Positions 18,521 to 27,773 of a stretch of DNA of 64,000 nt are shown here, one piece after another. The translations under genes were made by a program, and so were the position numbers. The DNA is from Peptostreptococcus russellii (lineage in GTDB: Bacteria; Bacillota; Clostridia; Peptostreptococcales; Peptostreptococcaceae): NCBI RefSeq assembly GCF_900110295.1, contig NZ_FODF01000002.1, positions 1-64,000 on the forward strand. The letters run 5' to 3'. How positions within the stretch are numbered: position 1 is the first letter of the stretch; the number at the start of each line of letters is the position of its first letter. The notes beneath the pieces are model-generated. The model had not been told where the DNA came from. It did not search any database and saw only the letters and a program-made list of their open reading frames with translations.

Positions 18521-18704
18521 GTCTATTCCTCCATCATATTGCAATTTTAATTACTATTCAATCATACCATTTTTTACATATTATGTCTACAATAGAAGAA
18601 CCTTTTATTATATCTTTTAACAAATTTGTGAAAATAATATAGTTCAACTTCAAATTATACCTTTTGACTATAAGTTATAGGATTTCAGTGTTCTTTTTTC
18701 TTAC

Positions 18705-19133
18705 TTAATAAAAATAAGTAAGAATTAATATAAGTAGCGCTGCTAATACACCTACTACACCTATATCGTTATAGTCTTCTTTTATAAGTTTCCAGGATTC
18801 TACCATCAAAATAATGCACATTATTATTTGTGCATACAGAAGCGTTATATTTGTTGTAAAAATCATAAAGCTTGATAAGGTTATTAAATATGTTAGTGAC
18901 ATAGACAAAGCAAATTTAAAATACCTCTTAGATTCAATTTTTTTTCTTATATATTTTATTATCAATAGAGTTATAAATATAGCATCGACTACAAAATATA
19001 TATAAAATAATATGTTATTATAGTTTTCAATTGTAATTACAATCCATTTGTACCAGTAAATAGGCCAAAACATCAAACTTATTAATCTAAAGTATAATTC
19101 CATTGGTGCCAATTCTCTCATTTTTTTAATCAA
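18705..19133 (-). CDS. Hypothetical four-helix membrane protein
   Basis: About 142 aa, unrecognised. Four to five hydrophobic stretches are visible (YFRLISLMFWPIYWYKWIVI, ILFYIYFVVDAIFITLLII, FALSMSLTYLITLSSFMIF, LYAQIIMCIILMV, VLAALLILILTYFY). The TTG at 19133 fits AGAGGTGG best; a GTG nine nt upstream lies inside the ribosome site. A hairpin overlaps the stop codon but lacks a U-run. Isolated gene; no role can be suggested. Confidence 0.6.
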   Translation of the reverse strand: MIKKMRELAPMELYFRLISLMFWPIYWYKWIVITIENYNNILFYIYFVVDAIFITLLIIKYIRKKIESKRYFKFALSMSLTYLITLSSFMIFTTNITLLYAQIIMCIILMVESWKLIKEDYNDIGVVGVLAALLILILTYFY

Positions 19134-19301
19134 TACTACCACCTCTTTTTTAACAAAGCACTTTTTCTAATTATATCTTAATTGTTGGTATTTTGCTATA
19201 ATTTCTAAATCTTTTTATATAACCCTTTAAATTTTTATGTATATATGTTAAAATGATATGGTATTTTTATATATATAATTAATAGAAATGGAGGCTTGAA
19301 T

Positions 19302-19769
19302 ATGGGCATAAAAGATAAATTTGCCGAGCAATTTGCTAGACAAAAAACAATGAGCGGTCCTGAAAAAAAAGCTAACGATTTAATTGGTAAACTTTTACTA
19401 AAGAAGGCTATTTTGCCTATAGTTATAGCTATAGTAGCAATTATCGTTGGATCAGTTGCAAAAATCCCATGGTGGGGAATTCTTATAATTGAAGCTCTAA
19501 TTGCAGTAGCTACATATTTTTATCTTAAGAAAGCAGGAGACAAATTCAATAACTTTGTTCCTTATGTAGGTAATCTTATTACCCTAGAAAAAAAGGGTAA
19601 GAATGAATATACAGCTCTTTTAAAGCAAGGTAAAAAACCAGTTAAACTTGATATTAAATACGGTGGTGAGGACCTAGAAAGAGTTAAAAAGAATGCTCTA
19701 ATACAGGTTACTTATAATCCAGATGCAAAAATAGCAATTTTAGTAACTAGAAAAGATGCAAAGAGATAA
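19302..19769 (+). CDS. Hypothetical protein with two membrane helices
   Basis: 155 aa. The N-terminal ~30 residues are charged, two adjacent helices follow (LPIVIAIVAIIVGSVAKI and WWGILIIEALIAVATYFYL), and a soluble C-terminal ~85 residues are beta-rich and basic. The ATG at 19302 is 7 nt after GGAGG; a TTG six nt earlier is too close. It resembles uncharacterised clostridial membrane proteins but I cannot name the family. It has its own terminator. Confidence 0.65.
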   Translation: MGIKDKFAEQFARQKTMSGPEKKANDLIGKLLLKKAILPIVIAIVAIIVGSVAKIPWWGILIIEALIAVATYFYLKKAGDKFNNFVPYVGNLITLEKKGKNEYTALLKQGKKPVKLDIKYGGEDLERVKKNALIQVTYNPDAKIAILVTRKDAKR

Positions 19770-19795
19770 AAAAAGGTAGCATTGCTACCTTTTTT
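19768..19795 (+). terminator. Terminator
   Basis: AAAAAGGTAGC, ATT, GCTACCTTTTT, directly after the stop codon. Confidence 0.85.
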
Positions 19796-19829
19796 ATTTT
19801 ATTTATAAAATATATAGTTTCAATCAAAA

Positions 19830-19863
19830 TAAATCCCCTCTAAATTAATAAGAAGGGATTTTT
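19830..19863 (-). terminator. Terminator of the CBS protein gene
   Basis: AAATCCC and GGGATTT with an interrupted longer stem, then ATTTTGATTG on the minus strand. Confidence 0.55.
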
Positions 19864-19927
19864 AATATTTCTCTCTAAATCATATTTTGCAAATTAATAA
19901 ATATGTCAAGGAATTATTTATTTGCCT

Positions 19928-20344
19928 CTATCTATATTCTTCTAGCTTCAATCTATCTGAAGCATAGGATATTACATCTCTTCTTTTTACTATACCTATA
20001 AATATATTGGCATCATCAATAACAGGAACGAAATTCTGATTTATAAGTATATGGAAAAGATCCTCAACATTAGCATTTACTCTCACTGTTTCATTTGTAA
20101 GCCGTCTAGGTATATCCATAATATTTGTTTCTTCTAATGTTTTATCATCAAAAGTTTTTTTACTATTCAAATACCATAAAAGATCTCCTTCTTTTACTGT
20201 TCCAAGATAATTCCCCTCTTCATTCAGTATAGGAACTGAAGAAAATTTATGTTCCTCTAAAGTTCCAAGTACTTGCTTTAAATTATCTTTATCACATACA
20301 CTGACTACTTCTATCTTTGGTGTTAAAAAGAATAGGATATTCAT
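19928..20344 (-). CDS. CBS-domain-pair protein
   Basis: 138 aa consisting only of two CBS motifs: residues ~1-55 (SVPILNEEGNYLGTVKEGDLLW) and ~70-130 (NFVPVIDDANIFIGIVKRRDVISY). Such stand-alone pairs usually bind adenine nucleotides and regulate a partner. Start AAAAGGAGATAGTATT before ATG. It lies upstream of no enzyme gene that would reveal a partner; the neighbours are a membrane protein gene and a cold-shock gene with separate terminators. Confidence 0.88.
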   Translation of the reverse strand: MNILFFLTPKIEVVSVCDKDNLKQVLGTLEEHKFSSVPILNEEGNYLGTVKEGDLLWYLNSKKTFDDKTLEETNIMDIPRRLTNETVRVNANVEDLFHILINQNFVPVIDDANIFIGIVKRRDVISYASDRLKLEEYR

Positions 20345-20552
20345 AATACTATCTCCTTTTTTATTTTTTCTAACTTAAGTATAACATATATTTAAACTTA
20401 TTTCACTATTGTTACATTTATTTAACTAAATGACTTTCCTATTTAATTCTTTATTTTTTACTTATTTTTCTATTTCTTTTTATATTATACAATTTTCAGC
20501 ATTTATTTTTATCTTAGATAATTTTTATAAGTTTTATAAAAATGGACAAGAA

Positions 20553-20578
20553 AAAGGACTAACATTAGTTAGTCCTTT
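20553..20578 (-). terminator. Terminator of the cold-shock gene
   Basis: AAAGGACTAAC and GTTAGTCCTTT form a perfect 11-bp stem; the minus strand continues TTCTTGTCC. Confidence 0.8.
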
Positions 20579-20640
20579 GCATTGTAATCCAATAAAAATT
20601 TAATTGCTATTTAATCTATCTCTATATTAAATTTCTTAAA

Positions 20641-20841
20641 TTATATTCTTGTTACATTTGCAGCCTGAGGTCCCTTTGCGCCATCTACGACTTCAAACTC
20701 AACCTTCTGACCTTCTTCTAGAGACTTGTATCCGTCAGTTTCTATTGCTGAAAAATGTACAAATATGTCATTTTCTCCTTCTACTGAAATAAAACCAAAT
20801 CCCTTTTCGTTGTTAAACCACTTTACTACTCCGACTTTCAT
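20641..20841 (-). CDS. csp: Cold-shock protein
   Basis: 66 aa single cold-shock domain with RNP1 (KGFGFI) and RNP2 (DIFVHF) intact. It binds single-stranded RNA or DNA and melts RNA structure at low temperature. The length is typical of CspA/CspB. The mRNA carries an unusually long leader of about 140 nt, as is normal for cspA-type genes that use their 5' region as a thermosensor. Confidence 0.96.
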   Translation of the reverse strand: MKVGVVKWFNNEKGFGFISVEGENDIFVHFSAIETDGYKSLEEGQKVEFEVVDGAKGPQAANVTRI

Positions 20842-20994
20842 TAAATATCCTCCTACATAATGTACCTGTATATTATTTTTGTATGGTACATTCCTTTCTC
20901 ACAGCACGCAAAATTATGCTAGTTAAAGCATTCTATGAAAACTATTTCATTATTTTCACTTCCTAGGTTGCCTTGCTGTTCTTTTATTATAACA
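20842..20994 (-). promoter_or_regulatory. csp promoter and long 5' leader
   Basis: An extended -10 element (TG, one base, TATAAT at 20991-20986) without a good -35 predicts a start near 20979 and a leader of ~138 nt. Such leaders control translation by temperature in cspA-type genes. No specific fold is claimed. Confidence 0.6.
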
Positions 20995-21070
20995 TGATAA
21001 TATAAAAATTACTACATAAATTTTAAAATTTTTAATTATTTTTTCTTCTTATCAAAACAAAGCCTTCTAT

Positions 21071-21114
21071 TTGCTTTGTCTTGCTTTGTCAAATAATATA
21101 AACTATGATATTAT
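21071..21114 (+). promoter_or_regulatory. Promoter of the pyridoxal kinase gene with tandem 10-nt repeat
   Basis: TTGTCA at 21086-21091, 17 nt, then TATTAT at 21109-21114. Two perfect tandem copies of TTGCTTTGTC (21071-21080, 21081-21090) run into the -35 box, a candidate activator or repressor site. Confidence 0.6.
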
Positions 21115-21147
21115 TGTGTATATAATTTTACTAAGTGGAGGAAACTT

Positions 21148-21981
21148 ATGGTAGATATGCAAAAAAAAATAGCTTGTATAAATGATATTTCTGGTATAGG
21201 AAAATGTTCTTTGACAGTAGCTCTCCCTATTATATCAGCCTTAAAATGTCAATGTTGCCCTCTGACTACTTCTGTTTTATCTAGTCAGACTGGCTATCCA
21301 AAGTACACTTTTAAAGATCTTACTGACTCTATGGAGGAATATATTCAGGTGTGGCATGATTTAGATAGAAAGTTCGATACTATTTATAGTGGTTTTCTAG
21401 GTTCTGGTAGACAGATTAAAATTGTAGAAAAGTTTATAAATATGAATAAAGGAGCTTTTGTAATTGTTGATCCTGTTTTAGCCGACTTGGGAAATCTTTT
21501 CCCTATTTTTAGTCACGACGATGTTTTGGAAATGAGAAAGCTTGTTTCTATGGCAAACTTAATTACACCTAATATTACTGAAGCAAATCTTCTTGCATCT
21601 AGAAAGGCAGATTTCTTTGACTATGATGATTCTTCTTTAAAAGAGCTTTGTCAATCTCTTTCAAATCTAGGACCAAAATATGTTATTATAACTGGATTTG
21701 AAAAAAACGGTAAGATTTACAATATCTGCTATAACTCAGATACTGATTTGATGACCAAAATTGGTACTGAATATAACAAAGTTAGCTTTAGTGGAACAGG
21801 AGATACTTTTACTTCTATAATAGCTGGAATGATAACTAGATCTTTTTCTATTGAAGATAGTGTAAAGTGTGCTACTGATTTTATCTATGAAGCTGTGAAC
21901 TTTACTGTCAAGCAAGATAACTTTAATAGAAATGATGGTATACTTTTTGAATACTTCCTTGACAAATTAGTAAGTATTTAG
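21148..21981 (+). CDS. pdxY: Pyridoxal/pyridoxamine kinase
   Basis: 277 aa of the ribokinase-like superfamily that phosphorylates vitamin B6 vitamers for PLP salvage. The N-terminal NDISGIGKCSLTVALPIISA and the anion-hole motif SFSGTGDTFTS near residue 210 are visible. The region between (ITPNITEANLL) matches PdxK/PdxY/ThiD enzymes. Start GTGGAGGAAACTT before ATG. It is single, convergent with glnA across a shared terminator. A hydroxymethylpyrimidine kinase role is less likely. Confidence 0.88.
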   Translation: MVDMQKKIACINDISGIGKCSLTVALPIISALKCQCCPLTTSVLSSQTGYPKYTFKDLTDSMEEYIQVWHDLDRKFDTIYSGFLGSGRQIKIVEKFINMNKGAFVIVDPVLADLGNLFPIFSHDDVLEMRKLVSMANLITPNITEANLLASRKADFFDYDDSSLKELCQSLSNLGPKYVIITGFEKNGKIYNICYNSDTDLMTKIGTEYNKVSFSGTGDTFTSIIAGMITRSFSIEDSVKCATDFIYEAVNFTVKQDNFNRNDGILFEYFLDKLVSI

Positions 21982-22026
21982 GTTGTTAATTCTATTTTTA
22001 AGTAAATAAATAAAAAAGCAAGTAAA

Positions 22027-22056
22027 AAATGCTGTGTAGAATTCTACACAGCATTT
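22027..22056. terminator. Bidirectional terminator
   Basis: A perfect 30-nt palindrome (AAATGCTGTGTAGAA and complement) between pdxY (+) and glnA (-). Confidence 0.75.
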
Positions 22057-22070
22057 CCTTTTAATTTATA

Positions 22071-23972
22071 CTACAAAATATTTTTTCTATAATTCACGTA
22101 CAGTTGCTGTATTTCTTCCATTTTCTTCTTAGCTACTTTTTGAAGGTCTGATGCTTCTTTATAATTTCCTATCTCAAGAGAATTTTTTATCATACCGTAT
22201 ATTGAAGGTCCACTTAGAGTATTTTTCATCAAGTCGTATTTTATCTGCTTAATAGAATCCCACATCACTTCATCTAATGCATCCATATCCTCTGGTCTAT
22301 GAAGTTTCTTAAAGGATCTAAGAAGTCTTATATTTCTATCTATTATTCTTGAAGAAAGTTTTTTCTTCCATATATCTAAAGAACCTATTCTAAAAGAGTT
22401 TAATATATCATCTGTAAATACTTCTCCATCAGTCAAAGACTTCAGTTTGTCTGGATATTTTTCAAAATTAAGCATTGCCTCATATACAGTTGCAGGTGGA
22501 AGACCAAATCTTTGATTTCTTTCCTCTAGTGTATAGTACTCAAATACATCATTTTCATCTCTATATGCTCTACCCTCTTCAAGATAAAATCCTTTATCTT
22601 CAGGTTTCTTTGAAAGCTCTCTTTCAAGTTCTTTTGTATCAAACTTATCTAACTCTACTACAGCCTTTATGCCATCTAGCATAGTCTGATAGCAGCCTGC
22701 TATTACTAAATATTTATTAGTAAGCGGATTTGGAGATCTAAGCTCAAATCTAAGTGTTTTTGGATTTTCTACATCTCTTATAAGACCTACTAGGACTGAT
22801 CTGTTTCTTGAAGCGACTTCATAGTCATGTCCTAGTGATGTTACTGTACATACAGGTGCTTCAAATCCAGGTTCTAATCTATTAAAACCATCGTTTGTAT
22901 TAGTAGCTATTGGAGCAAGTATTTCATAATTTTTTAAAAGTCCCATTAAAGCTCCATAACCTATTGGGCTTAAATAGTCCTCTTTTAATTCTCTTGGGGC
23001 AAATAGGTTTACAAACTTTCCATTTTTTAACTTAGCTCCTACACCAACGTGTACATGAGCTCCACTTCCAGCAACACCATGTATTGGTTTTGCTTTGAAA
23101 CTTACCTCTAGACCATGTGATTCAAATACATCATATACTACTTCTCTTGCAAGTATTTCATTATCTGCTGCTTGTAAAGGAGTATTGAACTTCCATGAAA
23201 TTTCTAACTGTTCCATAGCATGATTTGTTGAACCTTCTTGATTAATAGAGCTGTGTATTCCACCAACTTCTTTATGAGCCATTTCTGGTTCAAGCCCATA
23301 TCTCTCCAACTCAATAAGACATCTTTCTAGACAAGTTCTTATTACTCCATGAGTTCTCTTCCAATACTGTTCTTTAAGACTCTGAGACACAAATAACTTT
23401 TCAAGGTCTGCTTTATCTTCAGGAGTATTTACCCAAAATTCAAGTTCAGTTGCCGCAGTTAAACCTATACTTTCTATATCTTCTGGATTGTCAATGTTCG
23501 TATTATCAAGAATTTTAGGATATTTTTTTATAATGTCCATTATACTTCTTTTAAAGTGTTCTTCCGCTCTCATCAATGTAGCTCTTGAGCAGACCATCTT
23601 GTTGTTATGAACAAGAAATGCAGGTATTATAATCGTACCTATTGGAAGATTTGTTTCTTCATCAATATGATTGTAATTATAGTCTATGAACCAAGTCGCA
23701 TCAAGATCTGACATCAAATCAACCTTTGCATTGTTCAATGTTGCTATTTCATATAGTTCAACTGAAGATCCATCTGTCTGTATTGTCGAATTTAAAAATG
23801 AATCAATATCCTCTAAAAAAAGCTTGACTGGTATCTTCTCATCAGTGGCATTTCCACCTAAATCGACACCCATTAAAGATGCAAATTTTATATTTTTATT
23901 GTTTTTTAATATCTCCGCTAACCTTTCGCTTGAATGGTCTTTTCTCTCTATAAAGTATAATAAGTCTGTCAT
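22071..23972 (-). CDS. glnA: Glutamine synthetase (large clostridial type)
   Basis: 633 aa, longer than the ~445-aa GS-I but within the range of large clostridial/GS-III-like enzymes. Catalytic-domain motifs are seen: TAATELEFW (Glu ligands), HKEVGGIHSSINQEGSTNHAMEQ, GVAGSGAHVHVGVG and RNRSVLVGLIR with the downstream ELRSPNPLTN. It makes glutamine from glutamate, ammonia and ATP. The ATG at 23972 is chosen because GAAGGAGGAAGT precedes it; the frame opens 21 nt earlier. The C-terminal ~90 residues form a charged helical extension. The promoter is consensus. Confidence 0.9.
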   Translation of the reverse strand: MTDLLYFIERKDHSSERLAEILKNNKNIKFASLMGVDLGGNATDEKIPVKLFLEDIDSFLNSTIQTDGSSVELYEIATLNNAKVDLMSDLDATWFIDYNYNHIDEETNLPIGTIIIPAFLVHNNKMVCSRATLMRAEEHFKRSIMDIIKKYPKILDNTNIDNPEDIESIGLTAATELEFWVNTPEDKADLEKLFVSQSLKEQYWKRTHGVIRTCLERCLIELERYGLEPEMAHKEVGGIHSSINQEGSTNHAMEQLEISWKFNTPLQAADNEILAREVVYDVFESHGLEVSFKAKPIHGVAGSGAHVHVGVGAKLKNGKFVNLFAPRELKEDYLSPIGYGALMGLLKNYEILAPIATNTNDGFNRLEPGFEAPVCTVTSLGHDYEVASRNRSVLVGLIRDVENPKTLRFELRSPNPLTNKYLVIAGCYQTMLDGIKAVVELDKFDTKELERELSKKPEDKGFYLEEGRAYRDENDVFEYYTLEERNQRFGLPPATVYEAMLNFEKYPDKLKSLTDGEVFTDDILNSFRIGSLDIWKKKLSSRIIDRNIRLLRSFKKLHRPEDMDALDEVMWDSIKQIKYDLMKNTLSGPSIYGMIKNSLEIGNYKEASDLQKVAKKKMEEIQQLYVNYRKNIL

Positions 23973-24040
23973 ACTTCCTCCTTCAAAATACATGAATTAT
24001 TATTTAATATTTGGTTTTAATATTCGTATTTATTTTTTAT

Positions 24041-24069
24041 ATTATATATCAATTTAAGTATATTTTCAA
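24041..24069 (-). promoter_or_regulatory. glnA promoter
   Basis: TTGAAA at 24069-24064, 17 nt, then TATAAT at 24046-24041. The rest of the 333-nt gap 23973-24305 holds only this promoter and the galT terminator. Confidence 0.7.
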
Positions 24070-24181
24070 TACAATACACATAAATTTTCTAATTTTATTA
24101 TGGGAAAACAATTTTATTTTACTTTTCCTAATGTTATTTTCATTTTTTTGAATATAGGCATTTTGAAATTAATTGAAAACT

Positions 24182-24208
24182 AAAAAGAGCCTCAAAAAGA
24201 CTCTTTTC
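24182..24208 (-). terminator. Terminator after galT
   Basis: AAAGAG..CTCTTT imperfect stem (loop AAAAA); the minus strand continues TTAGTTTTC. Confidence 0.5.
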
Positions 24209-24305
24209 AAAAATATATATATCAAAGTTTATTAGCTTCCTAAGTTTATTTTAAATGCAAGCATTATATATTAAAATTTATAATATAGTGTATCATATAT
24301 ACTTG

Positions 24306-25265
24306 TTATTTTTTTATTCTAAAATACTCTGCTAGTTCTTTAGGATCACTTCCACATACATAAAGCCCTGTTGTAAGTTCAAAACCACCAAAATTATATT
24401 TTCTGGGTACTATATGGAAATGTGTTCTTAATTCTTTTCCTATTTCTTTATTTACTGTTTTAGAATGTAGCAGGATATTAAATGGTATATCTCCTTGATA
24501 CTCCTCCATATTTCTAAACATATTTTTAAATATATAAGACAATTCCTCTATATGTTCATCTGTCCACTGTGAAGGATCCAAATCATCCTTTTCAATGACT
24601 CTCACTTCTCCATTATATCTTGTTGCATATGGTACAAATGCCAGGAAATATTCTCCGCTATATATGACTCTTTCTTTATCTTTTTCTTCCTTATCTAATA
24701 AAGCTTCATATAAATTTGTACCATTTTCTATTTTATATTTATCCGAAACTTCAATTTCTTTTTTTATTTCAGGCGGCAAAAGATTTGAAGAAACTATTTG
24801 AGAGTGTGGATGCATAAGAGATGCTCCTGCATTTCTCTTTGAGTTTTTAAACACGCTTACATATTCTATCCCTTCTCTTTTAGATAGATCCTTATATCTG
24901 CTTTTTAAAAGAGCAAATGTGTTTTTAAATTCTTCTTCCGTCATATTATAGTAGCTAGCATTATGTCTATAACTTTCTATTAACACCTCATGCTCTCCAA
25001 AAATTTCTTTGATTGACAAGTCTAATATTGGAAATTTATTTGCTACAGACATGGCAACCCACTGCCCACTCTCATCATTGATAGTCTCTTTTATTTCTTT
25101 TATATCTTCAGTATTACCTCTGCAAAAAGGGCAAGTTTCACTATGTTCATCTTCCTTACTATCAAAATCACCTACTATTTTAACTTTGTCTAGTGGTCTT
25201 TTATTTCTATAACTTGAATATATTACTAGATCGCCTGTTATCATATCTCTTCTTATTTCTTTCAT
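24306..25265 (-). CDS. galT: Galactose-1-phosphate uridylyltransferase family protein
   Basis: 319 aa HIT-superfamily nucleotidyltransferase. A zinc-type pair CPFC is at 45-48 and the catalytic HPH triad is at 152-154 (SLMHPHSQIVSS). The C-terminal RTHFHIVPRK gives the second His cluster. GalT exchanges UMP between UDP-glucose and galactose-1-phosphate. No galK or galE lies nearby, so a related role (for example another sugar-1-phosphate) is possible. Single gene. Confidence 0.82.
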   Translation of the reverse strand: MKEIRRDMITGDLVIYSSYRNKRPLDKVKIVGDFDSKEDEHSETCPFCRGNTEDIKEIKETINDESGQWVAMSVANKFPILDLSIKEIFGEHEVLIESYRHNASYYNMTEEEFKNTFALLKSRYKDLSKREGIEYVSVFKNSKRNAGASLMHPHSQIVSSNLLPPEIKKEIEVSDKYKIENGTNLYEALLDKEEKDKERVIYSGEYFLAFVPYATRYNGEVRVIEKDDLDPSQWTDEHIEELSYIFKNMFRNMEEYQGDIPFNILLHSKTVNKEIGKELRTHFHIVPRKYNFGGFELTTGLYVCGSDPKELAEYFRIKK

Positions 25266-25527
25266 TATAATGCTCTCCTTATTTTAAAAGTTGTATCAAG
25301 TAAAAAATATACATATTTAGTATAAATTATATCACTAATTCATATTTTAAAGAAGATAGAGGAATATTTTTGTTACATTTACTTAAAATTTAAATTTCTT
25401 ATTATCGCTCTATATGTTTTTTCTCTTTTTATTTTTAGGTTATTCTTTGTTAAAATATAAATATACTATAAACTTATTTATTTTTTTCTCATTTTATGTT
25501 ATCCTAATGCTAGGAGAAAAAACGTTT

Positions 25528-25602
25528 TTATGACTTATTTTCTTTCTAAATATAATGTAAAATTATGTTGCGTCTTGATATCGCAACTTGATTAAGCAAC
25601 AT
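25528..25602 (+). promoter_or_regulatory. Promoter and alternative hairpins upstream of the aminotransferase
   Basis: TATAAT at 25551-25556 with a poor -35 (TTATGA, 17 nt away). Just downstream GTTGCG (25567-25572) can pair with CGCAAC (25582-25587), or ATGTTGC (25565-25571) with GCAACAT (25596-25602); the two are mutually exclusive. The rest of the 360-nt gap from 25266 shows nothing further. Confidence 0.45.
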
Positions 25603-25625
25603 TTAATTATACGGAGGTTTATATC

Positions 25626-26825
25626 ATGAAATTTTCTAACAGAGTTGGTTCAATGCAGGCTTCACCAGTAAGAAAGCTTGTACCTTTTGCAAATGCTGCA
25701 AAAAAAGAAGGTGTTAAGGTTTACCACCTAAACATAGGTCAGCCAGACATAAAGACTCCAGATGGATTTATGAACGCTATAAGAGCATTCGATCAGGATG
25801 TTTTAAAGTATGCTGATTCAGTTGGTTCTGATGAACTAGTTGAAGCTATGATAAACTACTACAAGGAATATGACATCCACTTCGAACCAGGTGAATTACT
25901 AATCACTAACGGTGGATCAGAAGCATTATTATTCTGTATGTTATCACTATGTGATGATGGTGACAACATATTAGTTCCAGAACCATTCTATACAAACTAC
26001 AATGGTTTCGCAACTTGCGTAGATGTAAAAATCAAGCCTATAACTACTAAGGCAGAAAATGGATTCCACCTTCCATCAAAGGAAGAAATATTAAGTCGTG
26101 TTGATGACAAGACTAGAGCGATACTTCTTTCTAACCCTGGTAACCCAACAGGTGCTGTTTACACAAGAGAAGAAATGGAAATGTTGGCAGAAGTTGCTAT
26201 AGAAAAGAATCTATGGATAATAGCTGACGAAGTTTACAGAGAATTCGTATACGATGGATTAAAGTATACAAGTTTCGGAAACTTAGAAAACGTTCAGGAT
26301 AGAGTGATAATAGTTGACTCTGTTTCTAAGAGATACTCAGCATGTGGTGCTAGAATAGGTTCATTAGCTTCTAAGAACAAAGACTTTATAGCTCAGGTTC
26401 TTAAGCTTTGTCAGGGAAGACTTTGTGTTCCAACACTAGAAATGATCGGTGCTGCTGAACTTTACAGAACTCCAAAGTCATATTTAGCTGAAGTTAATGC
26501 TGAATACTGCAAGAGAAGAGACGTATTATACAATGAAATAATGAAGATAGATGGTCTTGTTTGCGAAAAGCCAACAGGTGCATTCTATATCGAAGCTAAG
26601 CTTCCAGTAGAAAATGCTGAAGATTTCGTTATATTCATGTTAAATGAATTCAGACACAATGGCGCTACTACAATGGCTACTCCATCTGAAGGATTCTATG
26701 CTACTCCAGGTCTTGGTAGAGACGAAGTTAGACTTGCATACATCCTTAAGGAAGAAGATCTTAAGGCTGCAGCTGAATGCTTAAAGTTAGGTCTAGAAGC
26801 TTACAAAGCTAAGGGAAATAAGTAA
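25626..26825 (+). CDS. PLP-dependent aminotransferase, class I (aspartate aminotransferase family)
   Basis: 399 aa. The PLP lysine is Lys235 in DSVSKRYSACGARIG; the cofactor-binding block NPGNPTG spans 170-176 and Asp201 (IIADEVYREF) contacts the pyridine N. The N-terminal LNIGQPDIKTP loop is typical of class I. It transfers an amino group between an amino acid and a 2-oxo acid; the substrate is not fixed by sequence. Codon choice looks optimised (CCA, GGT, AAG), suggesting high expression. ATACGGAGG precedes the ATG. Monocistronic with a strong terminator. Confidence 0.93.
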   Translation: MKFSNRVGSMQASPVRKLVPFANAAKKEGVKVYHLNIGQPDIKTPDGFMNAIRAFDQDVLKYADSVGSDELVEAMINYYKEYDIHFEPGELLITNGGSEALLFCMLSLCDDGDNILVPEPFYTNYNGFATCVDVKIKPITTKAENGFHLPSKEEILSRVDDKTRAILLSNPGNPTGAVYTREEMEMLAEVAIEKNLWIIADEVYREFVYDGLKYTSFGNLENVQDRVIIVDSVSKRYSACGARIGSLASKNKDFIAQVLKLCQGRLCVPTLEMIGAAELYRTPKSYLAEVNAEYCKRRDVLYNEIMKIDGLVCEKPTGAFYIEAKLPVENAEDFVIFMLNEFRHNGATTMATPSEGFYATPGLGRDEVRLAYILKEEDLKAAAECLKLGLEAYKAKGNK

Positions 26826-26852
26826 TATATATGAAAATTAATTTACAATAAG

Positions 26853-26887
26853 AAAAAACCACTGATGAAAATCATCAGTGGTTTTTT
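26853..26887. terminator. Bidirectional terminator
   Basis: AAAAAACCACTGATGA and TCATCAGTGGTTTTTT form a perfect 16-bp stem with loop AAA, between the aminotransferase (+) and marR (-). Confidence 0.9.
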
Positions 26888-26999
26888 ATCAATATTACAG
26901 TCCCACAAACACTAAATCACTCTGTCGAAAGATTTATATTTTATCCTTCAGCATATAAACTTTTCTTTACTTTATCTACTACAAATTTTCTATACTAAA

Positions 27000-27449
27000 T
27001 TAGTTATCAATACTTTCCATTGTCTTGATAATTTCATTCATTGATTCGAAAAATTTACCTAGATTATCTTTTTCTATTCTTTCTATTTTGTCGTGAAGAT
27101 TAATTTTTAAATGTTCTAAGAACTCACAAGCCATCTTGTCCCCATCCTTAGTAAGAACAATATTATACTTTCTTCTGTCCTTTTTATCTTTCATCCTCTC
27201 AACATATTTCTTCTTTTCTAGGTCGTCTATCATACTTGTAAGACTCCCCTTTTCTATATTTAACATGTTGCATAATTCACTCATACTTATCGAACCATAG
27301 TTCTTTATAAAAGTAAGAGCTCTCACTTGATTTTTATTAATATTTTTTCCCTGTATAAAAGACTTAATATACTCTAAATAAAAATCATTGTACAATCTTG
27401 GAAGTGATTTAACCAAGAAAGATATCGTTGTGTCCACACTTTTCTGCAT
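27000..27449 (-). CDS. MarR-family transcriptional regulator
   Basis: 149 aa. The winged helix-turn-helix runs from KNQVRALTFIKNYGSISMSELCNMLNIEKGSLTSMIDDLEKKKYVERMKDKKDRRKYNI, the MarR signature with the DxR wing. Terminal helices give the dimer. Its promoter (27551-27579) is consensus and a TATGTC/GACATA palindrome lies at 27505-27520 in its leader, a likely autoregulatory operator. It lies downstream of the orphan lipoprotein gene but a terminator separates them. Start GAAGGGAGATATAAGT before ATG. Confidence 0.92.
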   Translation of the reverse strand: MQKSVDTTISFLVKSLPRLYNDFYLEYIKSFIQGKNINKNQVRALTFIKNYGSISMSELCNMLNIEKGSLTSMIDDLEKKKYVERMKDKKDRRKYNIVLTKDGDKMACEFLEHLKINLHDKIERIEKDNLGKFFESMNEIIKTMESIDN

Positions 27450-27504
27450 ACTTATATCTCCCTTCTATAACAAATACGCTTTCTAACTGCTTAAATAGTA
27501 GATA

Positions 27505-27579
27505 TATGTCATAAGACATAATTACCATACTTTTTACCTCTTTTAAGTATATTATAATTAAAAAATTATTTTTTTTCAA
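27505..27579 (-). promoter_or_regulatory. marR promoter and palindromic operator candidate
   Basis: TTGAAA at 27579-27574, 17 nt, then TATAAT at 27556-27551. TATGTC (27505-27510), ATAA, GACATA (27515-27520) lies about 25-40 nt downstream of the start. The gap 27450-27773 otherwise holds only the terminator. Confidence 0.6.
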
Positions 27580-27677
27580 CACTACACTATATTATCTGTG
27601 TTTTAATATGAAAACATTTTTTCAAAAGTCTTTAATAATAACATTTATTCCTATTAATACTGTTTTTCATTAAAAAA

Positions 27678-27699
27678 AAGTAGGTTTTTCACCTACTTT
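27678..27699 (-). terminator. Terminator of the orphan substrate-binding lipoprotein gene
   Basis: AAAGTAGG and CCTACTTT, loop of 6 nt; the minus strand continues TTTTTAATG. Confidence 0.75.
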
Positions 27700-27773
27700 A
27701 TTTTTTTATTAATTTATTTTTTTATTTATATTTTTTTCAAAAATATAAGTTTTATAAATTTTTTAAAGTTTTT

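Noticed and set aside
27440-27530. 39-codon uORF overlapping the marR start
   Set aside because: It has an AGAGGT before an ATG, but its coding content is ordinary and it covers the operator palindrome; no evidence that it is translated.
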